In this document: piece after piece, positions 1 to 6,324 of the stretch
Position numbering within the stretch: the stretch's first letter is position 1
Layout of the letters: every line of letters begins with the position of its first letter
Assembly: GCA_900772415.1 (NCBI GenBank)
Contig: CAAHEC010000063.1
Coordinates: 1 to 64,000 of the forward strand
Length of the DNA stretch: 64,000 nt
From: Bacilli bacterium
GTDB lineage: Bacteria > Bacillota_I > Bacilli_A > RF39 > UBA660
Direction of reading: 5' to 3'
Program-made: the position numbers and the translations under genes
Notes under the pieces: model-generated
What the model was told of the DNA's origin: nothing
What the model saw: the letters and a program-made list of their open reading frames with translations, nothing else
Database searches by the model: none

Positions 1-30
1 GATTTTTTTCTAAATAGATAAATAAAATAT

Positions 31-56
31 AGATTAGTTATATTTCAAACTAATCT
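31..56. repeat. Short inverted repeat near the window start
   Basis: AGATTAGT and ACTAATCT form an 8-bp perfect stem around a 10-nt loop. No clean T-tract follows on either strand, so a terminator role is only possible. The rest of bases 1-130 shows no gene or other structure I can support. Confidence 0.35.
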
Positions 57-139
57 AAATGATAACTTACTATTTATCTGTTTGTCTTTCTAATTATAAC
101 ATTTATTTTTTATTAATCATTATATCCAATAAAATGAGT

Positions 140-181
140 AAAAAAAGTGAGAGTATATTAATATAACATATTCTCACTTTT
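140..181 (-). terminator. Intrinsic terminator
   Basis: On the minus strand a 10-bp stem (AAAAGTGAGA/TCTCACTTTT) is followed directly by a run of T. It lies about 50 bases past the stop of the 164-aa gene and would end its transcript. Confidence 0.75.
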
Positions 182-230
182 ATAATTATCTAACAAGCAA
201 CATAATGATATATATTTAAATTATGACTAA

Positions 231-725
231 TTAAGATATTGGTTTATTCATTAAGTTAACACATTTTTCTTGAATATCATCAATCATAAAAACAATATTA
301 ATAAGTTTTCTAATATCTTGATTAAAAATTTCTAAATTAATACTTTTATTAGAAATATCTTCTAAAAATTTTTGGTAAACTTCGTACTCATCATATTTAA
401 TTGAATTATTATCGTAATGTTTTTTTAGTTCGTCAAAAATAATCTCAAGGTAAGCATCAGAATAAATATCAAATGAATATAAATAGGATTTTATTTTAGA
501 TTTATCAGTCAAAATATTATTTTTTATTTCATCAACTTCGTTGCCTTTTGTTAAATCATCAATCCATGGGCTAACTTTCTTATCCATAAAATCACAAAAT
601 GCTTTCATAAAATTTGGATCAATTTTATTTTCATTTTTCAAATATTCATTGGCAGCATTTTTTGAAGATACACTTTCTATTTTATTTATTAAGCAAAACA
701 TTTCATCAGCTAAATTTTTGTTCAT
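231..725 (-). CDS. Hypothetical protein, 164 aa
   Basis: I do not recognise a family. The product is acidic, mostly helical-looking and soluble, with no signal peptide or membrane segment. It is rich in Asn, Asp, Lys and Ile. An AGTGAG-type ribosome-binding site precedes the ATG by about 9 bases. It is a single-gene unit with its own terminator, at the edge of the accessory region. It may be a structural or partner protein of a mobile element, but nothing in the sequence shows this. Confidence 0.6.
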   Translation of the reverse strand: MNKNLADEMFCLINKIESVSSKNAANEYLKNENKIDPNFMKAFCDFMDKKVSPWIDDLTKGNEVDEIKNNILTDKSKIKSYLYSFDIYSDAYLEIIFDELKKHYDNNSIKYDEYEVYQKFLEDISNKSINLEIFNQDIRKLINIVFMIDDIQEKCVNLMNKPIS

Positions 726-829
726 AATTTCATCTCACTTTCATATTACTATTTATTTGATTAATATCATAACATTTGTTTTTTTATTAACCCTTTTATT
801 CATTAAGCTTAGGAAAAAAGAACAAATTA

Positions 830-1852
830 TTAGTAATCCATCCTAAATGACACAACTGCATACCATTGACCATTTATTTCATAGACACTTGCTGCAATTG
901 CCGTGTTTTGCTCTCTTAGCATTGTAGCATTATGTGATGCACTATTTTTCCAAGCCATAATAAAATCTCCACCAGCATCACCATGTCCAATTATTTCACC
1001 AAAACCATAACCAACTCCATCATGAGAATAATAGTTAACTAACTCCTTTGATCTTCTATCTGCCTCTGCTTGTGCTTCTGATGTTACTGGTAATTCAGAA
1101 AGTCCATTTGCTCTTCTATAAGCATTTATCTGACTTACATAAGTATTTGATATATCCTTTCTATACCCAATTGAAGGAGAACTTTGTTGAGTTGAATTTG
1201 ATTGTGATGATTTATTATAACTATTATTTGAACTATTATTACTATTATTTTTAGTCGCTACAGTTTTTTCTTCTTCTTTTTCTTTAACTTTTAAAGTAAA
1301 CTCTTTTGATGAAATATTATTACTTTCATCTTTAGCGACAATTTTTAATTTATATTCACCTACTTTTGATAAATCATATTCTCCTTCTACTAGTAATGAA
1401 ACATTTGATAAATCTTTTGCCTCAAAATAATTGGATAAATTTAAGCTCTCTGTATTTTTTTCTAATTCAATCAATTCTTTTGATGAAGTAAATTCAGGTG
1501 CTATAGTATCAACTACCTCAATAACAAATTTTTTCTCATCTATTTTATTCTTAATAGTAAGATTATATTTGCCTAATGGTACAATATTATCTTTTTCTTT
1601 AATAAATTTTCCATTTTCAATTTTTAATTTATCAGAAGTTATTTTATAATCTTTTATATTACTAATAGAATCGGTATTTTTCAAATAATAAGAAACATCC
1701 GAAGTTATATCATCACCCAATTCATATACAAATTTTTCTTGATTTAATTCAATTTTATTTTTTTCTTTTGTAATGATTACCAATACAAATACAAATATAA
1801 CTATAATTATTACTATCAAAATTGGTATAAATATTTTTAATTTTTTCTTCAT
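830..1852 (-). CDS. Membrane-anchored or secreted CAP-domain (SCP/PR-1-like) protein
   Basis: Residues 1-30 are a Lys-rich N-terminus plus one long hydrophobic segment (signal anchor). Residues ~35-190 look like two Ig-like DUF5011/cadherin-type beta domains, the second with the familiar GEYKLKIVAKDESNN strand pattern. A Ser/Asn/Gln-rich linker follows (~200-230). The last ~105 residues are a CAP domain: N-A-Y-R-R-x-N-G-L, YYSHDG, GEIIGHG, and AWKNSASHNATML. The start chosen is the ATG behind GGAGGAG; an upstream in-frame start adds four residues and lacks this spacing. The protein likely acts on or in the cell envelope. Its promoter carries a palindrome over the -10. Confidence 0.85.
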   Translation of the reverse strand: MKKKLKIFIPILIVIIIVIFVFVLVIITKEKNKIELNQEKFVYELGDDITSDVSYYLKNTDSISNIKDYKITSDKLKIENGKFIKEKDNIVPLGKYNLTIKNKIDEKKFVIEVVDTIAPEFTSSKELIELEKNTESLNLSNYFEAKDLSNVSLLVEGEYDLSKVGEYKLKIVAKDESNNISSKEFTLKVKEKEEEKTVATKNNSNNSSNNSYNKSSQSNSTQQSSPSIGYRKDISNTYVSQINAYRRANGLSELPVTSEAQAEADRRSKELVNYYSHDGVGYGFGEIIGHGDAGGDFIMAWKNSASHNATMLREQNTAIAASVYEINGQWYAVVSFRMDY

Positions 1853-1876
1853 AAACTCCTCCAACTGCTATGTTAT

Positions 1877-1902
1877 TAATGTGGTTGTATAACCACATTA
1901 TA
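1877..1902 (-). promoter_or_regulatory. Promoter -10 with overlapping palindromic operator for the CAP gene
   Basis: A TATAAT on the minus strand (1902-1897) overlaps a perfect 10-bp inverted repeat, TAATGTGGTT-GTAT-AACCACATTA read on the plus strand. No T-tract follows, so an operator fits better than a terminator. I see no convincing -35. The binding protein is unknown. Confidence 0.5.
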
Positions 1903-1910
1903 ATATATTT

Positions 1911-2372
1911 TTAATCTAAGTAGAAATAATAAGTCTTATCATAAATAAATTCCACTTGATTCGAATAAACAGCTAAATAGAAATATGCTCTATTTTTTTG
2001 TCTTCTAATTTGTCTTTCACTTATATTTATTTTTTTTGCTATTTCCTTGTCAGTATATCCATAAAAACATTTTAATCTTAAAAACTCTGCGATTGTTTTG
2101 TCTATTTTTTGAATTTTCAAAACACTTTTTATATAATTAGCAATTTGATCATCATGCCATGATAATACTTTTAATAATTTATCAGAAGCAGATGAACCAG
2201 TTGTTCCACTTGAGAATAGCAAAATACTTGCCGAATTAAATGAACTTGTATTTAATTGCCTTAATCTTTTTTCAACAAGTGGTTGATATAATTCACATAC
2301 TTCTCTACCATTCATAGCTGTTTTTTCTATATCTATTTTTGATATTATTTTACTATCAAAAATATCAAGCAT
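1911..2372 (-). CDS. Sigma-70 region 4-like / ArpU-like transcriptional regulator
   Basis: The C-terminal third (residues ~95-135) reads as a sigma-factor region 4 helix-turn-helix: a first helix ending CFYGYTDKEIAKK, a turn with INIS, and a recognition helix ERQIRRQKNRAYF. There is no region 2, so this resembles the small phage or ICE late regulators (ArpU/DUF1492 type) more than a full sigma factor. The start codon overlaps the stop of the cold-shock gene (TAATG), indicating translational coupling. The target promoters are unknown. Family assignment is by motif reading only. Confidence 0.65.
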   Translation of the reverse strand: MLDIFDSKIISKIDIEKTAMNGREVCELYQPLVEKRLRQLNTSSFNSASILLFSSGTTGSSASDKLLKVLSWHDDQIANYIKSVLKIQKIDKTIAEFLRLKCFYGYTDKEIAKKINISERQIRRQKNRAYFYLAVYSNQVEFIYDKTYYFYLD

Positions 2373-2626
2373 TATTCAGATTCCACAGTATCTTCTACAT
2401 TAGATTCTTTTTCAGTTATTTTGCGAACATTAACAGCTTTTTCAAGCTCTTCATCATAATCAAAAATAACTGCTTCATTTTCTTCTAAAGTTTTATATCC
2501 TTTCATTTGAATATCTGAAAAATGAACATACACATCATTTTTAATTTCATCACATTGAATGAAACCATATCCCTTCTCGTTACTAAACCACTTAACATTT
2601 CCTCTCATATTTACTTTTTCTTGCAT
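2372..2626 (-). CDS. Cold-shock-domain (CspA-type) protein
   Basis: A single cold-shock OB fold. Residues ~8-70 contain [15 protein letters not shown], including RNP1 (KGYGFI), and RNP2 (VYVHF), followed by the FSDI and [11 protein letters not shown] segments expected of CspA-family single-stranded nucleic-acid binders. A Glu-rich tail (~72-84) is extra compared with the usual 66-70 residues. The start with GGAG ten bases upstream adds MQEKVN before the canonical MRGNVKWF. The gene overlaps the 3' end of the membrane-protein gene upstream and the start of the regulator downstream, so all three are probably made from one transcript. Confidence 0.9.
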   Translation of the reverse strand: MQEKVNMRGNVKWFSNEKGYGFIQCDEIKNDVYVHFSDIQMKGYKTLEENEAVIFDYDEELEKAVNVRKITEKESNVEDTVESE

Positions 2627-3210
2627 TTTCTATTATCTCCTTTTCCATTCTTATTTACTACTATATTTACTGCTGTTTCATTTACTGCTAAATCATATAG
2701 TCTATTAATCCTTTTTAATATATAATCAATAGATAATATTATTACTGCAACTACTACCACTAAATAAAAACTTCTCATTAAACTACCAAGAATCATAAAA
2801 TTATAATTCAATAAAGCACTACATGGTAAAAATAATATTGATTTAATTAAAGTATTTATTATATTTTTACAATTCAAATTATTTTTTTTACCATAATATA
2901 CAACTAAAAACATCATAATAACAAAAGTAATTATATAAGTATTTAATACAAATTTTCTTAAATCAATTAATTTTATCAAATTTGTATTATTGTTCAAACA
3001 ATTAAAATTATCAAATATTGAAAATATAGTGTTAGTTGATAAATATAAACAATATATAATTATTAAAAATATTAATACAACTTTTAAATATTTCATTATA
3101 ATTGATAACTTATGGTAAAATTGCATTCTTTTGTTATTTCCTTCATCTTTCCAATACTCTTCTGCACTACTATTAAATAAATCCTTATAAAACTGCTTTA
3201 TCTTTTTAAT
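2611..3210 (-). CDS. Multi-pass membrane protein, probable ATT start
   Basis: About 199 aa with an N-terminal soluble part (~45 residues, charged) and four or five hydrophobic segments, with no recognised family. No ATG, GTG or TTG is well placed. A perfect AGGAGG (3223-3218) lies seven bases upstream of an in-frame ATT whose A and TT run into the mazF stop (AATTAA). This is the arrangement expected of an overlapping start codon. The in-frame ATG further upstream lies inside mazF without a ribosome-binding site. A downstream ATG (MQFYHK) is the alternative start. It sits between mazF and the cold-shock gene in one operon. Confidence 0.6.
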   Translation of the reverse strand: MKKIKQFYKDLFNSSAEEYWKDEGNNKRMQFYHKLSIIMKYLKVVLIFLIIIYCLYLSTNTIFSIFDNFNCLNNNTNLIKLIDLRKFVLNTYIITFVIMMFLVVYYGKKNNLNCKNIINTLIKSILFLPCSALLNYNFMILGSLMRSFYLVVVVAVIILSIDYILKRINRLYDLAVNETAVNIVVNKNGKGDNRKCKKK

Positions 3211-3547
3211 TGTTTTTCCTCCTTCTAAATCCCATTGATATTGATAAAGCATCATCTATTTTCCTCATAGTTTTATCATCAAATGATTTTACATAGTGTA
3301 TTACTTGATCTTTTGAAATAGTTAAAATACATTCACACAAAGCCATTGTTTCACATCCTAATATAACATGAACTGGTAAGTAAGTTTTTTTTATTTTTGA
3401 TGTAAGGGGGATAACTATTAAAGTCGGAGAGAATTTATTACCATCATCATTTTGAACAACTACGCAAGGTCTTTTTCCAGATTGAACATGTTTAGATTTA
3501 TTATACAATTGAACAAAATAGACATCTCCTCTTTTGATTTTTTTCAT
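3206..3547 (-). CDS. mazF: MazF/PemK-type endoribonuclease toxin
   Basis: Length (113 aa) and motifs match MazF/PemK: an N-terminal KRGDVYFVQL strand, then GKRPCVVVQNDDGN and SPTLIVIPLTS, the PVHVIL strand, a Cys-Glu-rich stretch in place of the usual LEQIRT region, SKDQVI, and the C-terminal helix IDDALSISMGF. MazF enzymes cut mRNA at short sequence motifs. The expected basic and polar active-site residues in RGDVY and the T of PLTS are present. The start overlaps the upstream 88-aa gene by ATGA. That neighbour has no resemblance to MazE, so if it is the antitoxin it is of an unfamiliar kind. Confidence 0.85.
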   Translation of the reverse strand: MKKIKRGDVYFVQLYNKSKHVQSGKRPCVVVQNDDGNKFSPTLIVIPLTSKIKKTYLPVHVILGCETMALCECILTISKDQVIHYVKSFDDKTMRKIDDALSISMGFRRRKNN

Positions 3548-3810
3548 ATAAAATAACTTTTAACCACACATTCTATTTCCAAAATATAATAAGCATCTAA
3601 TGGATATTTAACCTTTCTTCTCCTCTTTAAATATTTATTTTCGTAAACAATCTTTAAAACACATGGATAACCTTGCCTTTTTAAAATTTCAATAATTTTT
3701 TCCTTTCCAATCTTTTTTACTATCTCTCTTCCACAACAACAATTACCAAATTTTCTTAGATGACGCAAAATCCAATCAGGGATTTCTGTATTTTCTTCTT
3801 GAAAATTCAT
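3544..3810 (-). CDS. Hypothetical 88-aa protein coupled to MazF
   Basis: No family recognised. It is basic, with a central CCCGRE stretch and the repetitive basic segment KYLKRRRKVKY. Only one other Cys lies further on, so a zinc site is possible but unproven. A GAGGGGA ribosome-binding site precedes the ATG. The stop overlaps the mazF start (ATGA), the arrangement typical of an antitoxin or co-factor ahead of a toxin. It has no AbrB-like MazE fold that I can see, so an antitoxin role is inferred from position alone. Confidence 0.55.
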   Translation of the reverse strand: MNFQEENTEIPDWILRHLRKFGNCCCGREIVKKIGKEKIIEILKRQGYPCVLKIVYENKYLKRRRKVKYPLDAYYILEIECVVKSYFI

Positions 3811-3831
3811 GATAGTTCCCCTCTCAAATTT

Positions 3832-4023
3832 TTAGAATAATTTGATTAAATCAAAATCAAATTCACTTCCTACTTCAAAAAATTTTACTTCATCATCTCC
3901 ATCAAACAAATAATAAATAATATTATCAATTACTTTAATGATTGTGAGAAAATATCCGTGATTATCTGATAAGGTATTAAAAACTTTGTACCTATCTTTT
4001 TCCTTATATTCTAAATGAATCAT
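3832..4023 (-). CDS. Hypothetical 63-aa acidic protein
   Basis: Small acidic protein, probably all-beta (DRYKVFNTL, GYFLTIIKVIDNIIYYLFDGDDEVKFFEVG), with no recognised family. It is the first gene after the operator-controlled promoter at 4205-4177 and precedes the 88-aa gene and mazF, so it likely heads that operon. AAAGGG abuts the ATG with almost no spacing, which makes the exact start uncertain. A palindromic operator lies only 14 bases upstream of the start codon. Confidence 0.5.
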   Translation of the reverse strand: MIHLEYKEKDRYKVFNTLSDNHGYFLTIIKVIDNIIYYLFDGDDEVKFFEVGSEFDFDLIKLF

Positions 4024-4037
4024 CCCTTTCTTTCATC

Positions 4038-4055
4038 TGTCTACAATAGTAGACA
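4038..4055. promoter_or_regulatory. Palindromic operator copy 1
   Basis: TGTCTAC-AATA-GTAGACA, perfect 7-bp arms. It lies in the leader immediately ahead of the 63-aa gene and matches the sites at 4143, 4906 and 4949. Probably bound by the HTH protein encoded at 5020. Confidence 0.65.
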
Positions 4056-4142
4056 ATTAGGGTAAAAAAATAATTTCTTACTCCTATTTTAACAGCTATT
4101 ATTTATTATTTTATTAACAATCACCTCCAAGCGAACTTCCAG

Positions 4143-4168
4143 AAGTTGTCTACTATTGTAGACAACTT
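4143..4168. promoter_or_regulatory. Palindromic operator copy 2 (strongest)
   Basis: AAGTTGTCTAC-TATT-GTAGACAACTT has perfect 11-bp arms, the longest of the four copies. It begins nine bases past the -10 of the promoter at 4205-4177 and so covers the predicted transcription start, a classic repressor position. Confidence 0.75.
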
Positions 4169-4176
4169 ATGTTAAA

Positions 4177-4205
4177 ATAATAACCTTTTATTTAAAAAAA
4201 GTCAA
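4177..4205 (-). promoter_or_regulatory. Sigma-A-type promoter for the 63-aa/mazF operon
   Basis: Minus-strand TTGACT (4205-4200), a 17-base spacer and TATTAT (4182-4177). It reads toward the 63-aa gene and mazF, with operator copy 2 over the start site and operator copy 1 further down the leader. Confidence 0.75.
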
Positions 4206-4230
4206 GACCTATAATAAATAATATCTGTTT

Positions 4231-4262
4231 CAAAGAAAACTGTATAGAAACAATCTATACAG
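4231..4262 (-). terminator. Intrinsic terminator
   Basis: CTGTATAGA/TCTATACAG, a 9-bp perfect stem, with TTTTCTTT after it on the minus strand. It ends the operon of the 86-aa and 102-aa genes just before the next promoter. Confidence 0.65.
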
Positions 4263-4274
4263 CCGATACCTTTT

Positions 4275-4583
4275 TCAGTTTTTTATTATTGTTACACAAT
4301 CACTTAGCGTTGTAATTGTTTTGTCCAATTTTGCCTCGTCTTCAACTGAAATGATACCGAGAGTACCAATTAATTCTATTAATTGTTCATACTTTACTGC
4401 CAAAGAATTACATAATAGAAGTTCATTTATAGTTTTATTATAATCTTCTTCTACTTTGCTTAATTTTTTTATAACATCTTTCAATACTTCTTTTGATATA
4501 TTTTCTTCCTCATTAATACATCTATTTAATACTTCCAAAACTACTTTTACTTCATTTACTGCCTTACTTTCTTCTTTAGTCAT
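4275..4583 (-). CDS. Hypothetical coiled-coil protein, 102 aa
   Basis: Glu/Lys/Leu-rich helical protein with heptad-like spacing over most of its length (residues ~5-70), no membrane segment and no recognised family. It follows the 86-aa gene by three bases and shares its operator-controlled promoter (4911-4883). A terminator lies immediately past the stop. Small helical proteins of this kind are common in plasmid and ICE modules, but no function can be read from it. Confidence 0.6.
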   Translation of the reverse strand: MTKEESKAVNEVKVVLEVLNRCINEEENISKEVLKDVIKKLSKVEEDYNKTINELLLCNSLAVKYEQLIELIGTLGIISVEDEAKLDKTITTLSDCVTIIKN

Positions 4584-4586
4584 TTT

Positions 4587-4847
4587 CTAACTTTCCTTTC
4601 CAATTGGTACTTCTTCTTTTCGTGATGTTTTATCCTTCAAACTATCTAAACATTTTTCTAACACACGAATTGTAGATTCTTCGTCCAACTGAGTCGTTAA
4701 TGCAATATCATTATTTTTAATAATAATTTTTATGCACCTAGTTTGACTTGAAGACTGCATTTTATACAAAATTTCACCTGCCTTTCTAATAGTCAGGATG
4801 AAAACATCACCCTTAGTCCTATTGCCATAAATACTCCTCCACTTCAT
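4587..4847 (-). CDS. Hypothetical protein, 86 aa, start uncertain
   Basis: No family recognised; it looks like a small alpha/beta protein (CIKIIIKNNDIALTT, then an acidic helix). The first ATG has no ribosome-binding site. The best Shine-Dalgarno (GGAGGAG) instead serves an out-of-frame ATG that opens only an 11-codon reading frame. A second good site, AGGTGA, precedes an in-frame TTG at about residue 28. The true product may therefore be near 60 aa, or the gene may be preceded by a short leader peptide. Confidence 0.5.
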   Translation of the reverse strand: MKWRSIYGNRTKGDVFILTIRKAGEILYKMQSSSQTRCIKIIIKNNDIALTTQLDEESTIRVLEKCLDSLKDKTSRKEEVPIGKES

Positions 4848-4882
4848 TTACTGCAAATATAGCTTTCTGCTATACATAAGAT

Positions 4883-4911
4883 ATATTATCAAAAAAAATT
4901 CCACTTGTCTA
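4883..4911 (-). promoter_or_regulatory. Sigma-A-type promoter for the 86-aa/102-aa operon
   Basis: Minus-strand TAGACA (4911-4906), a 17-base spacer, TAATAT (4888-4883). The -35 hexamer lies inside operator copy 3, so a bound regulator would block RNA polymerase. Confidence 0.7.
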
Positions 4912-4923
4912 CTATTGTAGTCT
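4906..4923. promoter_or_regulatory. Palindromic operator copy 3
   Basis: TGTCTAC-TATT-GTAGTCT: the left arm is intact and the right arm has two mismatches. It overlaps the -35 of the divergent promoter reading toward 4847. Confidence 0.6.
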
Positions 4924-4948
4924 ATTTAAAATTTTGTCGTTTAATTTT

Positions 4949-4966
4949 AGTACACAATAGTAGACA
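4949..4966. promoter_or_regulatory. Palindromic operator copy 4 (one good half)
   Basis: AGTACAC-AATA-GTAGACA keeps the right arm and core but has a degenerate left arm. It lies about 55 bases upstream of the HTH gene and probably allows autoregulation. Confidence 0.5.
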
Positions 4967-5019
4967 TTTTTAAAAAAAGATAGTAAAATGGTTATGAAGT
5001 CTTAAGAGAGGAAAATATT

Positions 5020-5418
5020 ATGAGTAATGAAGAAGCTTTAGCATTAATAATCAAAAAATATTGTGTTGTTCATAATATCAGTTATTCAGAGTTTGCAAGA
5101 GAAACAGGAGTAAGTAGAGCTTATATCAATAGAATAATAAGCAATAAATGTGGTAAATTTGGGATTTCATCAACTATAAAAGAATTGATTGCAAAAGGAT
5201 TACATACCAGTATGCCACAATTGGAAAAACAAATTGAACAATACAAAAATAATAATGATGTAAAATTTGATGATGAAACTGCAAATATAATTTCAAGTAT
5301 TGTTAGTGAATTAAAAAAATATGATATAAATGATCTTGAAACTATTCAAAGTATTATTTCTGAATCTAATTCTCAAAGATTAAAAATTATTTATAATCTT
5401 CTTAAAAATATGAAATAA
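5020..5418 (+). CDS. HTH regulator, probable repressor of the local operator set
   Basis: 132 aa. The N-terminal ~50 residues form an XRE-like helix-turn-helix: CVVHNISYSEFARETGVS as the first helices, and SRAYINRIISNKC as the turn and recognition helix. The remainder is helical and acidic, probably for dimerisation. GAGAGG precedes the ATG. It is the only plus-strand gene in the element and is divergent from the 86-aa operon. The palindromes at 4038, 4143, 4906 and 4949 flank its promoter and that of its neighbours, so it is the obvious candidate repressor. That link is inference from position. Confidence 0.8.
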   Translation: MSNEEALALIIKKYCVVHNISYSEFARETGVSRAYINRIISNKCGKFGISSTIKELIAKGLHTSMPQLEKQIEQYKNNNDVKFDDETANIISSIVSELKKYDINDLETIQSIISESNSQRLKIIYNLLKNMK

Positions 5419-5436
5419 CATATTTTTTTTATTTGT

Positions 5437-6258
5437 TTAAATATCCATTTCATAATCATATTCATCTTCTATTTTTTGACTTACTTCATTTTTCTCTTTA
5501 AACCACCCTAATTCTTCATCCCATTCAATTTCATTATTTATAAGTTTATCAATATTATTTAAAATTGCAGATTTAAAATATCCAAATTTATTTTTAATAG
5601 GTTCATTATTTTCATCAATGAAATTATGACTAACTACCCTTGGTATAATATAATGAGTTATTATTATCAAATCAGTTAATTCATACTTTTGAATTAATTC
5701 ATTAAATAAATTATCATAATATACAATTTGTAAATCATCAATTTCAATATACTTTCTATTTATTAATTCATTTGTAAGGATGTTATGATTTTTAGGATTA
5801 TAAAATTCGGAATCTAAATTTTTAAATTCATTTAAAATGGTTTTATCGTCTTTATCTATTTGTTCTTTAGTTCTTTGTTCTTTAGTATTTATTTGGGTAT
5901 CATTTTCTACTGGTTGATTATCCACAGGTGGATTTCCTACCTCTGGATTTTTTTCTTGTAATATTTCAACAGGCTGTTCATAAATATTGTATACATATTC
6001 AAAGTATCCCTTATTATTACGAACCTTATCGATAATTAAATATCTTTTTCGTTTTAATTCTCTCAAGGTACTTTTAATAGCTGTTTCTTGTTCTTTACAA
6101 ATGGCACACAATCCATTTAAAGAATAGTCCCAGTCAGAAGGCAATGATAACATAAAAGACAACAATCCTTTTGCTTTTAAGCTAAGATCTTTATCCCTTA
6201 AATGATAGTTACTCATTATGGTATAATTTTTCGTTTTTTCAACTTTAAATACTGCCAT
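5437..6258 (-). CDS. Rep-like winged-helix protein (replication-initiator / DUF6017-type)
   Basis: 273 aa. The N-terminal ~100 residues match the winged-helix domain common in plasmid, phage and ICE replication proteins: MSNYHLRDKDLSLKAKGLL, SLPSDWDYSLNGL, then LRELKRKRYL as recognition helix and wing. A Gln/Pro/Asn-rich linker follows (~118-150). The C-terminal ~120 residues are helical and resemble the tail of DUF6017-like proteins. The start is taken at the ATG behind AAAGGGGTGAT; an upstream in-frame ATG would add 15 residues with no ribosome-binding site. It suggests that this region derives from a mobile or plasmid-like element. Confidence 0.75.
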   Translation of the reverse strand: MAVFKVEKTKNYTIMSNYHLRDKDLSLKAKGLLSFMLSLPSDWDYSLNGLCAICKEQETAIKSTLRELKRKRYLIIDKVRNNKGYFEYVYNIYEQPVEILQEKNPEVGNPPVDNQPVENDTQINTKEQRTKEQIDKDDKTILNEFKNLDSEFYNPKNHNILTNELINRKYIEIDDLQIVYYDNLFNELIQKYELTDLIIITHYIIPRVVSHNFIDENNEPIKNKFGYFKSAILNNIDKLINNEIEWDEELGWFKEKNEVSQKIEDEYDYEMDI

Positions 6259-6289
6259 ATTATCACCCCTTTCTTTATATTTTTGCATC

Positions 6290-6313
6290 AAAAAAAGAGT
6301 CAAATTGACTCTT
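6290..6313 (-). terminator. Intrinsic terminator after serS
   Basis: AAGAGTCAA/TTGACTCTT perfect 9-bp stem with a T7 run on the minus strand, about ten bases past the serS stop. Confidence 0.9.
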
Positions 6314-6324
6314 AATAGTTAAAA

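Noticed and set aside
541..846. Plus-strand open frame of 101 codons
   Set aside because: It is antisense to the 164-aa gene, has no ribosome-binding site, and its hydrophobic composition reflects the complement of an Asn/Lys-rich gene.
4100..4140. GGAGGTGATTG on the minus strand as start of a small gene
   Set aside because: The frames behind it close after a few codons; I treat it as part of the operator-controlled leader.
4038..4168. Possible CRISPR-like or origin iteron repeats
   Set aside because: Only four palindromes at unequal spacing, each tied to a promoter. CRISPR spacing and cas genes are absent, and iterons would be tandem.
231..6258. Complete prophage
   Set aside because: No integrase, terminase, capsid, portal or lysis gene is present; only regulatory, toxin and Rep-like genes can be read.
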